62,949 nucleotides of DNA, from positions 1-62,949 of the forward strand of contig JAGEMR010000160.1 in NCBI GenBank assembly GCA_021030915.1, read 5' to 3'. Positions 34,545-45,146 of the stretch are shown one piece after another; position 1 is the stretch's first letter; every line of letters starts with the position of its first letter. The notes under the pieces were generated by a model. That model searched no databases and was not told the DNA's origin. It was given only the letters and a program-made list of their open reading frames with translations. The stretch comes from Astrothelium macrocarpum (taxonomy: Eukaryota; Ascomycota; Dothideomycetes; Trypetheliales; Trypetheliaceae). The position numbers and the translations under genes are program-made.

Positions 34545-36609
34545 GGACGGTCAATTCTCGTGATTGTTGTCCAATATTTTGCTAATTGCCTTTCTTAGCT
34601 CAGACGAGCTGCAGTTTGTCCTTAATGCTGCTCATATACGAAGCCAGTGTAGGTCCTTTCACTTGGACGTTTAGACGGGCATATGAACACTCTCATGGTG
34701 AGAGTATTCTAAGGGGATTTTTAAAAATACTAGTGGCGGCTGCAGAATCTGCAAGTGTACACGCGTCCGTTAGGCAAATATAACACATGTCCTTCGTCAT
34801 GCATGATCGTACCGTCTGCGTCAACAAGAGGGCTTGTTGCAAGCTCACCCGCATCAACGGGGCTAAGAAACGTGGTAAGCATCTTGTCTAGTACTACTTG
34901 GGGAATATGACCAGCCAGGAGCACCAAAAGCTTAAAGTTCGATCTTGACCGACAAGCATCTGCATTCCTGTTCACAACTTGTTTACTCAGACTTGCTGTA
35001 ATAACAGGAGACTCGTTTACACCTCAGTCCCATGACTGGAGCCGGGGAACACTACCCAATCACCGAGAGCATTGTTGGTTCTGTCGTTCAATAGCCTCTG
35101 TGAGGTATTTATCAATCTTTTCGATGCTTACATCAAGCAACGGGTTGGGATGTTCTAGAGACCACAAAACCAACGGCGGAACGGTCATAATTTGCTGAAC
35201 TGGTAACGTACCTAGGCCGGGAGCTGAAATGAACCAGCCGTTGGCAAAGCCAAAAATAAATGTGTATTCGAATTCCCAGATTAACAAATGACCCCAGAGG
35301 AGACAAAGATTACATCTCTGACGGTGCCTCGATAAAGGTAAAGTACGTAGGTGAGGAGTAGGTTTGGATTTGGCTGTGGAACAGCGGGTCTTGGTAACGC
35401 CATGCCCTGTGTGGGAAGCATTGTCGGAATGACACACTAACTGTTGGAGACTGGATTGCTGATGCACAAAGCAAGTAGAGCGAATAAATTTCGGAGGGAC
35501 GGACAGCGTAACTCGTTGTATGACTTAGTTTTTCTGGGAATGTAGGTCGTCTTAGGCGTCGTTTGCGGATTAACGCAACAGTGGTAGCTGGGACTTGTGT
35601 CCAGAACAGTAGCACTTAAGTAATAGACCGTCGAATGCTTTAAAACAGGTAGGTCTCCATTTAATACAATTAGAGCCGGATTTTGTTCTCGGAACCCAGT
35701 TTGGCAAACGATGTCCTTTTGCGAACGGACTTTTCCACTGCTTTAGTTCAGAAACAGAGACTGTTAGCACTTCTGAGTTGATGGCTTAGTACAAGACTAA
35801 CGGAGATACTCTGCTTGTGATTTATTACATGGACAAGTCGTACAGATAACAAGACAGCTAACCCTTTTCCATTTAAGCATATGGTCTTTATCGGGCGGCA
35901 TTGCAACCGATGGATGATCATACAATTAAGAGTCAGACTACTCAAATGTGGAGTCACGACGGCGAGGCTGATCCATTCTTCTTAGCTGAGCAATATACAC
36001 GTGCGCAGTGGTGAGTGGGTGCAGTTTCTTCGGTACCGTGATTATTAGCCAAAAAAAACCCAGTCCTAGGATAGCTCACCGTTTACCTGTATACAATAGA
36101 CTGACCTCAATTTCAGTCTGTGATAACGGTCGAGGTACTAGGATGTCTGCTCGTATGCAGATAGCGTTGATTGATCTATTGGGCATCTATAGATCTGCTA
36201 TAACTAAAAGTTTGCAGGTGATGGGGAAATGTGATTGGCTGGCATTTGTGAGCGAATGTGACTGAGATAGGCATAGCGTATGCGCCAGCTCAAGCAGTTA
36301 ACGGTCCAACTACGAGCACGGTAAACAAACACCTAAGAGAGACAGGATACGTGATAGCAAAAGCCATCGATACGGCCACCAGCCTTTGGCAAGGTACTTT
36401 AGGTAATCGCCCAAAATAGACTTATCCTGTGACGTCATGTAGTCACACCCATCTCATTTACCAGGACTGCGGGTCAGTAGGGGGCTTGCGAGAATAGGAA
36501 AAGGCGCTGCACGCGTATCACATATCTTATCTGGTTCTCCTCACCGTGATCAAGCTTGACGTCTACCTTTATCGCAAAGTCGTCAGTGTCTGTGGCGCTT
36601 GAACGAAAC
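34545..36609. other. Intergenic, possible decayed gene material
   Basis: About 2 kb without a supportable gene. Minus-strand frames such as 34730-34975 (containing SPLVDADGTIMHDEGH) and 35060-35467 (ending near LDVSIEKIDKYLTEAIE) look partly protein-like and could be further remains of the decayed synthase, but no domain can be named. Confidence 0.35.
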
Positions 36610-37203
36610 ATGCCGACCAACGCAAGTGTAAAGCAAGGCTTGAAGCTCATCGACGACGACAAGTCAAAGACCCTTGGCCTAAATGTAGGCAATAAATCGA
36701 TCTCGACAGGCGATTATGTCCCTAAGGCTGGTATGTCTCTTGACACAATGAAGCGTTCCACATCAAGTCTCATCGCTAAGCATGACATCCTCATAGAAGC
36801 ACAATCGGCACCTAACTTATCTTTCGCTGGAGCTTCACAGACAGCAACATATATAGCTGTCTGTGTAGATCTCGATCCTCCGGCGCCATCATTCAGCGTT
36901 CTTGGGCCCATATTGCACTGGATTCAGCCAGGATTCAAGACGACAGAATCCTCGGACACGTTGAGCTCCACGGACAAACCCGTCGCAAGTTGGATCGCCC
37001 CTGGTCCTCCTCCATTCAGTGGTCCGCATCGTTACCTTGTCTTTCTATACGAACAACCTCAGGGCTTTGACGGGAAGAACGATGCACCATCAGACGGAAA
37101 ACCCATGGGTTTGATGGCTCGGATCAGATATGATTTGGATGCGTTCTTGAAAAAGGCCGGGCTCGGCGAACCAGTTGCCGTTAATTACTTCAAGAGCAAC
37201 TGA
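36610..37203 (+). CDS. PEBP-family protein (phosphatidylethanolamine-binding / carboxypeptidase Y inhibitor-like)
   Basis: Single exon, 197 codons, ATG at 36610 (MPTNASVKQGLKLIDDDKS); the frame is open upstream but without ATG. PEBP motifs: VCVDLDPPAPS corresponds to the DPDxPxx ligand-pocket motif, GPILHWIQPGF to the central GxxxHWI motif, and GPHRYLVFLYEQP to the GxHRYxFxLF motif. A mostly basic N-terminal extension of about 70 residues precedes the domain. Yeast Tfs1-type relatives inhibit carboxypeptidase Y and bind lipids or Ras-GAP; the function here is unknown. No signal peptide, so probably cytosolic. No intron. It sits alone in the accessory part. Confidence 0.85.
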   Translation: MPTNASVKQGLKLIDDDKSKTLGLNVGNKSISTGDYVPKAGMSLDTMKRSTSSLIAKHDILIEAQSAPNLSFAGASQTATYIAVCVDLDPPAPSFSVLGPILHWIQPGFKTTESSDTLSSTDKPVASWIAPGPPPFSGPHRYLVFLYEQPQGFDGKNDAPSDGKPMGLMARIRYDLDAFLKKAGLGEPVAVNYFKSN

Positions 37204-38581
37204 GATACCTGTCCATTTGACACAGCGGAGTTACGTGAGCTCATCAGAATGTAAATCAGGCACCTAGTAGCAGTTTAGAGATGACATTTTTAGACCCTCA
37301 TGCTTTCTCAGGTAATGAAAACAATGTATCACGGTAAAGAGAATCCTAATCAAAGAGCACGTGACAATGCATCACAGCCTTTTCCGTTTGCACTCGCTTT
37401 CACAGAGCCGGACCGCTCGACGAATCGGATTCCATTATAACATGCTGGACAAGAATCAGTGGCTGCACATGTTACTCGACGTCTTTACAACACTGGCTAC
37501 TTTGAACATATATTAGAGTGGGTATAATCTCTAAAGTTGTCATGTTATCTCACTGCCGACTATGGTCCAACAGAGGAGAGTGGTCATTGCTTGCAGATTA
37601 ATCAAAGCAGAGTCCCGGAAACGAATCAGATCTACCGCCAGGGATGACCTTACAAGTGTTAATAGTCTCCGTCACTCACCGAATACGTGGATTTTAGAAA
37701 GGCTCACGGCCACGAATTTCTAAGTACTCGTCACAGTCATACCTGCCAACACTTCAACTGACCAAAAGAACTTCGTATCTTCGATCCTCTATCCACGTGT
37801 AATCTTTGTCTGCTTTCTTCACCCCCGTTCTACACGACGCGAACAAGAACAAAATCATGGGAATTTGGCTATCTCATACTTGCAGCAGATACAAGTATGC
37901 TTCAGGTCTACAGTTAATGCATTACCGTTTCTCCCTTTAAAATTGTTTCCATAAGGGAAATAGCCATCAAATAAAGAGCCAAGCCTTGTATGTCAGTAGT
38001 CGAGACTTTGTTTGAAATCCAGGAAGGGCGAGAACTCAACTACTATGTTCTGTGGTTTGATGCATGCGGCTGGTTTCCTGGGATCTGTATGTCGTGCAGC
38101 CCGTCGAAATATACGGCAGTCGCCGATAAACATTAGGCGATCGCCTTGGATCCGTCACACCACGAAAGGCAGGGTTTTAGTCTTTCCTGGGGATGGACTT
38201 CTGTAAAATCACTGATCTGTCCCTCTACCGCCACCCTAACTTACCGATTTCATCGGTGGTATAGCGCTCTCCATTTGCCCGAAAGACAAACCATCTAGCT
38301 CCAGTATTGCCACAACAGAACCTCATCATTAGTCTCTGCTCTTACCGTTTGGTATGTACGCAAACTTTCTTCTTGCCATTCAACCTCTGGTTTGTTTTTT
38401 TAATCAATCAACGAGTGGCATGGTGGCCCTTCCCATCCGCTTTTCCGTTTCTTAGATTTCATTAGCCGATCCATTTTCGCCTGAACCAACATATAAATCC
38501 GACTACTACCTTTGATCACAATGTTAGAATTAAGCAGATACTGGACATTCAACGCCATAACCAAACCCATAATCCAGAGAT
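37204..38581. other. Intergenic, no gene recognised
   Basis: About 1.4 kb without supportable coding sequence; the small ORF at 38012-38206 has no features. It should contain the promoter of the secreted protein at 38,582. Confidence 0.45.
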
Positions 38582-38980
38582 ATGAAGATCTCAACTGTGT
38601 GCTTTATGCTATTTCCTTTTACCGCAAACTGCGGTCTTGCCCCCAACGATCAACCTCTTGCGCCCAACGATCAACCTATCTATCAGTTCGAAGGACGTGA
38701 AGAAGACTTTACACCTATCATTGAATGCCCATATCCTGGGAGCAGGATGGATGCATCCGTCCACAACTTTGTCGGATCTCAATGCCGAGCCGGCGTCTCT
38801 CCTACAGCTTGGCAACTTACATGTTCGCAATCACCTGGCCGGAATCCCGGAGCTCCGTTTGGTTGGACGATCAATGGAAATTGTAACAATACAGAAATAT
38901 GTATGCATATGTTCGAACCCAAGTTTGAGTTCCAAGTAGCGTCTTGCGTTCTCCGGTCCAGCCTTCAGTCCAGCCATTGA
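38582..38980 (+). CDS. Small secreted six-cysteine protein, effector-like
   Basis: No family recognised. 132 codons from ATG 38582. Residues 1-20 (MKISTVCFMLFPFTANCGLA) are a plausible signal peptide. The mature part has six cysteines (49, 68, 81, 101, 107, 122), enough for three disulfides. Directly after the signal peptide the sequence LAPNDQP is repeated twice, from a tandem duplication of about 21 bp in the DNA. Size, secretion and cysteine content are those of fungal effector candidates or other extracellular small proteins. The 3' end is uncertain because a further intron could extend it after Cys122. The minus strand has shadow ORFs only. Confidence 0.6.
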   Translation: MKISTVCFMLFPFTANCGLAPNDQPLAPNDQPIYQFEGREEDFTPIIECPYPGSRMDASVHNFVGSQCRAGVSPTAWQLTCSQSPGRNPGAPFGWTINGNCNNTEICMHMFEPKFEFQVASCVLRSSLQSSH

Positions 38981-39632
38981 ATGCTTATTTGGTCCGTGTG
39001 AGAGACCGGGAATCGGTGGATCGAGGGAACAACTGCTATTTCATGTATCAGCAGAAAGCACTTATGGTTGCCTTTGTTGAGTAAGATCATTCCAAATAGT
39101 TCATCCACAACTGTTGACAGTGCTTATTTCACGTCAATCAGCTACGTTTTTCAGCAGATTCAAAATATCCACGTCTGCTACAGTATGAGCAAAGGACGGG
39201 CTGGGCCAAGATGTTTAGCTTCCAGTCTATCAAAGCGAAAATCATCATACAAAGGCTAGACTACGCCCGGCTTGGTCAAGATTTTTGTTGTGACCCATAT
39301 GATGAGTCGTCGATACTTACAGGCACTCGCATGCCAGACCGCGAAAACTCCACTCATATGTACAAACCTGTATAATTTGCTCTTCAGCCGAGTTGTTGGT
39401 AAGCTGTCCCGAGCTGTGGCCATGTGATCTGGAACGCTTCTGAGCTACTCTGAGCGTCCCCCGAACAGGCTTTGATAGGGCCTAGGGTACGGCCAAGTCT
39501 TAAACGACGGTCCTAATTACGGAGACCCTTAGGCTCAAATTCTAGAACCACTTCGATTTTGTATATGCATGTCCATATGGATGAAGAAAGCATTGATGAG
39601 GCATGTCTTCTGACATTACTCCCGTAAATTTG
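38981..39632. other. Intergenic, no gene recognised
   Basis: Short ORFs only. It leads into a copy of the dispersed repeat at 39,633. Confidence 0.4.
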
Positions 39633-39724
39633 TGTGCTAAGGAAACGAATACTCGTTTCGGCTTGAGTCGCCGCTGCTTTAGCTCGGCCAAACCGTTAAG
39701 ACTGAGACGGAAACAAGAATACTC
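39633..39724 (+). repeat. Dispersed repeat, copy C
   Basis: Begins TGTGCTAAGGAA and contains CGTTTCGGCTTGAGTCGC followed by GCTGCTTTAGCTCGG. It matches copies at 50,290 and 50,612 with clear divergence. Same orientation as the other two copies. It lies about 55 bp from the end of the broken reductase. Confidence 0.6.
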
Positions 39725-39779
39725 AAAATCAATGTATCCTTTAACTACCGGGATTAGGGTTATGAATTAGCTCCAAAGT

Positions 39780-40563
39780 CTAATTATTTGCTTTGGTGCT
39801 AGTATGCTGGCTGATGGCGGGCATTTGATGAATCCAAGTATCGTACTGGATTGCATCACCCAGCCACTTCGCCAGAGCGGCTCCCTTGATTTACATGAAC
39901 CATCCAGAAGCGCCGATAGGACCAGCGTACATCTCGTCCGCCTCACGGTCGGCAGCCCAACCTGCCGCATGGCTTGAGCCGCTAAGATTACCGACTCTGG
40001 ATACGGTCCAGTCGACATCTTCACTACCAGGGTCTTGCTCGAACAGTCTCGGTGCCTTCAGGAAGCCATGCACACCACCGGGCGTAATGAGCTTGACGAT
40101 GAAGGTCATGAGATATCGAAAGACGGACGATTGATCGTCAGGCTGGTAGATTGCCACCGTTCCCAAAACGACGAGCCAACGTACGCCGTACTTCTTCATC
40201 ATTGAGATCATGGTCTGATGGTAATCGGCGTACTCTGGGTTTTTCGGCTGTTCGGGACTGCTTGATTCTAATAGTGAAGTAACCATTTGAGACTTGGAAA
40301 TGACTTTTGAGAGGTCTTCTTGGTCAGTCATACTACTCTTCTCAACCTATGACCATTCGCTGACGTTACCATTCAGGCGTAATGGAGAGACGCGACTGCA
40401 ATGGTTTCTACCCAGATTGAAGGGTTCGAAATTAAGGCCTCGGGAAGCTTAGATGGTTTTCGAACATAGACAATGGTTGGAATATTTCGGTGCGCCAATT
40501 CGCGTAAGAAACAATGCCCGTAGAGCCAGTGGCGCCGAATGCGATGACTTTGTCGCCAGCCAT
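39780..40563 (-). pseudogene. NmrA-like NAD(P)-binding reductase, broken
   Basis: Rossmann-fold protein of the NmrA/atypical SDR group. It starts MAGDKVIAFGATGSTGIV at 40563, with the GxTGxTG cofactor motif. Directly after it the frame shifts: the expected ELAHRNIPTIVYVRKPS lies one base out of phase near 40,450-40,500. The body continues as a 146-codon stretch (40331 to 39891) with MKKYGVRWLVVLGTVAIYQP and DVDWTVSRVGNLSG. An in-frame TAA at about 39,891-39,893 is followed by the natural C-terminus ALAKWLGDAIQYDTWIHQMP ending at 39780. A frameshift plus a premature stop (CAA to TAA would be a C-to-T change) indicate a pseudogene. An intron near the N-terminal break could remove part of the problem but not the late stop. 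Confidence 0.8.
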
Positions 40564-41709
40564 AGATTTTGTCTTCTGCAAGTCGTGTCTAGAGAGTTAA
40601 TGATGGATGCAGAGGGATTGAGCATGCTGCCGTGTCTCGATGTCTTGATATCTGTAAATAAAGAATTGTTTTAAGTTAAATAGTGACTAATAATGAAAAG
40701 GGAAAAGAAGGGCCTGAAAGATGATTGGGCATTACTATAGCGGAAACGGGAGTTGAATCAGTTCCGCTAACGCGTGACGGCTAGCCGTAGTAGGTTCGGC
40801 AATGTGGCCAAGTCAGCACCCGATCCTCGAAAGCACAATCAAGGTAGCATAGTTAAAACTTGCTCCAATGAAACAAGATCCGTTCACGCCGATACAGCAT
40901 CGAAGATACCTATTACATACTTTTGTAGGTGCTCGAGCGAGACGGATATCTGGCTTTTCAGTCAAGGCAGTCTCGGCAGCCTGAGAGCATTAGCTATTTT
41001 TGTTGTAATACCGTAAAGAAATGAGGTCATTTGGCCAACTACGCCGAGTAAATCAATTATCGAACCATCATTAATAAAGGATTCGGTTTGATCCAGGCAT
41101 GTAATAGATGTTCCTATCAAGAAATCTTAGTCAAGGCCGCCGTTGGAACCGACTAATGCCAAGAATCAAAATGGAGTAACACTCTGGCGACCATCACTGA
41201 GCTAAATCTGGTGCATGGTGTTGGCTCTTTATACGGCCTCTTTCAGCTCTGCGTACTAGCCAAGATAACTGCCTGAAATCCATTCTGCGTGATCACTTGG
41301 CGCAAAGATAAGAGTCGGTTAGATGAGAACCACGTTTGGACGGGAAGATTGCTATGCAAGTCTTGTTGACATTGTATAGGCATACAATTCTAGCTCAGCT
41401 TTAATCCTTGAAAGACAGCTGCTGGTATTTCGTAACGTGTGAGGAAGGATGAAGATGGCGTTGAAAGAGGTATGCGCTACGGCCAACCGAGATTTGTTAG
41501 TCAGCCGTGTCGGCCAAACAGAGATTCTGCCCAGGACGAGATGAAGGCGGTGAGGTAGTCGACCGTGGGCCAATGAACGCGCGATGTAACTCGAACCCTT
41601 GCTGCACCGCTTCACATGCCGGCACGTGGTTCGAGTGAAGTTTTTGCTTGCCTGGACAGACATTTAATAAGGATCTGGCCAAAGAAGGTAAAAGTAGACC
41701 GTCTAGACA
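40564..41709. other. Intergenic, no gene recognised
   Basis: Contains small ORFs without family features, and the promoter of the dioxygenase-like gene at its right end. Confidence 0.4.
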
Positions 41710-43067
41710 ATGACATCCAAAGGTAGACTGACACAGCAAGAGCCTGTGACAGTCAGTCTCAACGAGCTTGAAGCAGGTAACTTCCATTACTAATCGCCGC
41801 AAGTGGCCTTCTATTCACTCAGTTCAGACACCGTACCGTTCTCTGTCCTCGAGGATGCTTTTGGACCTTCGTCTCTTGGAATACTTGTAGTCCGAGAGGT
41901 CCCGTCTGAGTTTCCTGCATTGCGACGAAAACTGTTGTCATATGCATCGTATTTAGCCAATCTACCTACAGAAGATCTCGGTATGCCTGTAATTTGGAAA
42001 CGATTTGAGCCAAACAAATTGACAGCGATTTAGAAAAGCTGGAAGCTCCTGAGGCCAAATGGCTTGTCGGCTGGTCTTGTGGCAAGGAGACTCTGAAATC
42101 TGGACGTTACGACACTCTCAAAGGCTCCTATTATGTCAATTGTGCTCCCGAATTCGAAGAATCCGATACGCAAAGGAATATTGCATCTCAGTTTCCAGGT
42201 TTCTCAGAGTATACTGCTCCAAATGTTTGGCCACCTGAAGAGCTCTTGCCGGGCTTCAAGACAACTTTACAGGAGCTCTGCACGCTGATCATTGAAGTAG
42301 CTGTTCTCGTTGCCCGTGCTTGTGACAAGTACGCTCAGGAGAAGATTCCTGAGTACAAGCCCGGCTATCTTGAGCATGTCGTCGAGTCAAGCGTGTCGAC
42401 CAAAGCACGATTGTTGCATTACTTCCCTATCAACCGCCTCCCATCGGCTTCCACAGTGATTAACGCTGGAGCACCAACTGGTGCGGGTGAGGAGGGCGAG
42501 GATGAAGGCTATGATGAAGATGAAGAAGATGAGCCCGACTACGAAGAAGACGATGCTGTAGAGCTCACAAACGATGAAGAAGCCAATGGAGACGACGATG
42601 ACTGGTGCGCCACACACAAAGACCACGGTTGTCTGACTGGTCTCACCTCGGCCATGTTCATCGATGAGAGCACAAACCGACCAATCTCACAGCCCACTCC
42701 TAATCCGCCTTACGGGCATTTCGAACCCAAATACGAATCTAATGGCCATCTAGCTACTTTACCCGAACTAACCTCATCCCCTGACCCCGAAGCAGGACTT
42801 TACATCCATTCTCGGGGAGGCGATGTGGTCAAGGTCAATATTCCCAAGGATTGTCTCGCCTTTCAAACCGGCGAAGCACTGGAAATTATCACCAAGGGCA
42901 ACTTCAAGGCTGTGCCACATTTCGTGAAGGGTCCCAAAGCAGTAAGCCATGGGGGTAGGGTGGCAAGAAACACATTAGCAGTTTTCACTCAACCAAACCT
43001 ATGGGAAAAGGTTGGAGACACCAATTTCGCGGGATTTGCTAAGAGCGTTGTGGAAAGAAATCACTAA
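41710..43067 (+). CDS. 2-oxoglutarate/Fe(II) dioxygenase-like protein (isopenicillin N synthase/clavaminate synthase-like fold)
   Basis: Exons 41710-41776, 41828-41980 and 42034-43067 give 417 codons. Intron 1 is 51 nt with branch element ACTAAT and acceptor TTCAG, joining VSLNELEA to DTVPFSVLEDAFGPSSL; an AAG acceptor 24 bp earlier would leave an impossible 27-nt intron. Conserved blocks: YLVGWSCGKETL-like LVGWSCGKETLKSGRYDTLK, a helix with CTLIIEVAVLVARACDKY, and KARLLHYFP. Iron ligands fit His268 and Asp270 in DDWCATHKDHGCLTG and the distal His369 in KAVPHFVKG, with the 2-oxoglutarate-binding Arg385 in RNTLAVFTQP. A roughly 35-residue acidic insert (Glu/Asp-rich, about 226-262) precedes the HxD motif. 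This is a widespread fungal family of unknown substrate. Ligands are intact, so it is probably active. Confidence 0.87.
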
Positions 43068-44370
43068 AGGAAAATGAACACAGTCTGCCTAGGGAATGGT
43101 CTCCTCTACTAATTTACTGGATGAAAATTGGAACACTGGGAAAATTGAAATGCCAAAATGGACCGGGTGAAGCTGAACGACGACACGTGTTTCTCCTCCT
43201 AGTCGCCGTTGGGAAAGGAAACGCTCAGGAACTTATCGCACAAGATGTCTTTTCACGTTGGATTTTCTTATGGATGGACTGCCCTTCTTTGTTATTCCGG
43301 GATTTGGATGAGCGGCACCTTAAAACTGCAAGAAATTTACTTAGTAAAGCTCCTATCTGCAATCACACGGGACGCCGAACGTCCCTCGTGCAGTTTCACT
43401 TCTAAAACTTAGATTGAAAGAGACTTAGAACCGCGAGAGGGTACTGGACTTGTACCGTCTATTCGCGCCACTCATAGGTCAATTATATCACGCTTGGGCA
43501 TATATGGTTCCTTTTTGGCAAAGACACTCTACCGACATCGATCCACGATGTAACAACTATCTAAGTCCCATCACTCCCGAGTTCAAACTCCTAGAAAACT
43601 ATAGGTGACCTATATCCCCGCTGCTGTCTGCTATGACTGGGTTAAACGAGTGATTCTACTAGAATTTCAATACTTTTTCTTAAAGCACTATCCGTTACCA
43701 TGGCTACAAGTCTAGGATATCGATTCGTCATGCTTCAGTCAATGGTGCTTTTGCTTCGTCTGACCGATTGCCCACATGGTTTGATTGGATCTCCCCGGAT
43801 TTGCTTAGTTTCCCAAGTGTGTTCCCGATCCTCTAGTTCGGCAATAATCGAGAAGACTTTGGAAGATCCAAAGGCACACGCATATTTTTTGGCTACCTTT
43901 CAGAACACGCTCGAGAGCTAGCGTGATCTCCGCCTTTCACGTCGCTTTTCTCGAATAGCAAGTTATCGCATTGGACCTTACATGTCTTGGCCGAAAGATG
44001 CTGTTGTCTTCTATTAACACTTGAAACTATACGCACTCCGCTTACCCCATCGCTCTGTTCAATTCCCAATTTCCGTTTGTTCGAATAGAATTGCTACATC
44101 TGATCCCGCCTATTATACAAGTCGTTTGTCATTTTACAAAATGTATTCGAAACGCTTATTTAGACATTTTTAAGACTTAATCTGAAGCGAACAACTCGCT
44201 TAATTACATCAATATCGGTCCAAGGTCAGTCAAACTTGGCTAGCGATGAAGTAAAAAATTCGGACCAGCCGTAGATTCTATCCATCTATCTGTTATCATT
44301 TCGTATGCTCCATCGACAATTCCCGTGCATTCGGGCTCGTCACCCACTTACACGGCTTTCGTAAATTCCT
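43068..44370. other. Intergenic, no gene recognised
   Basis: About 1.3 kb between the convergent ends of the dioxygenase-like gene and a secreted-protein gene. Short ORFs only. Confidence 0.45.
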
Positions 44371-45146
44371 CTAGGCACTGTTTGGATCAAAGCGGAATTG
44401 CATGGATCCATCACTTGGATTTCCGCTTGTACCAACGGCAATCCCACCACCTTGAGAATCGCCGTTATCATTGCCGCCCTCCGCGCAAGCCCACGAGGTC
44501 AAAGCTCCAAGAGCGCTGGTGCACATCGATGGTTGATATTGAGGCGCGTTGCTACCCCATGGAGCAATTCCAAAGATATCAATTGATGGTTTTCCATTGG
44601 CATCGGTGGTCTGAGCGCTCTGCCAGACTTGCCACGCGCCATTGACCAATCGTCCTTGGGCAGACATCTGCGTGAAGTCTTCACATGCCTGGCTTACATA
44701 ACCCTTGGCTTGTGCCATTAAACCTGTTTCACCACTGCCATAGCAGGTATACTGGGCAGCTTGGCCAGCAATTTCACCAGCAGTTGTCCAAGAACCCCAT
44801 TTTCGCTTGTTAAGACTGCGGCTTGAGGGCTTCTGTAGCTCTGCCAGGGTCTGATTTTGTAGGCTAAACGGAATGGTGGTTACTCTGCCTTTGCCGGACT
44901 TTGAGTTGGTCCATTGAAGTTTGCCTTGCCCATCTAGATGCTTGATGATATCGGAAAGTCTGACGATCGGTGTGGAGGACTGGGCATTTGAGCCATTGTT
45001 GACCTCGCTCTGATTCTTTGAGCTGGGGAGAGCAGTGCTGAGAGCGGAAAAAGCGATGAGAGTCAAAGAGATGGCCACTTTTGAGACTAATTCACGCAGG
45101 TCAGCAGATTCACTTTGTATCTGGGCCGCACATACTTACAAAGCAT
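44371..45146 (-). CDS. Secreted protein with KR processing site, unrecognised
   Basis: No family recognised. Two exons: a 7-nt first exon 45140-45146 (ATGCTTT) and 44371-45086, 240 codons. The intron (45087-45139, 53 nt) has donor GTAAGT and acceptor ATTAG; joined, the N-terminus reads MLFSKVAISLTLIAFSALST, a clear signal peptide. Without the small exon the second-exon frame has no ATG. After a polar propeptide region a dibasic KR at residues 96-97 (SLNKR-KWGSW) fits KEX2 cleavage, leaving a mature protein of about 143 residues with four cysteines (117, 137, 191, 203). The mature part is rich in Gly, Ser, Gln and Trp, and ends in a Gly/Asn/Asp-rich tail. An extracellular role is likely; the activity is unknown. 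Confidence 0.75.

Noticed and set aside
41777..41803. A 27-nt intron in the dioxygenase-like gene
   Set aside because: Too short for spliceosomal removal; the acceptor TTCAG 24 bp downstream gives a normal 51-nt intron in the same frame and a better family match.
42480..42630. Minus-strand ORF 42387-42626, hydrophobic, considered as a membrane peptide
   Set aside because: It is the antisense of the Glu/Asp-rich insert of the dioxygenase-like protein, which always reads as Phe/Ile/Val-rich in reverse.
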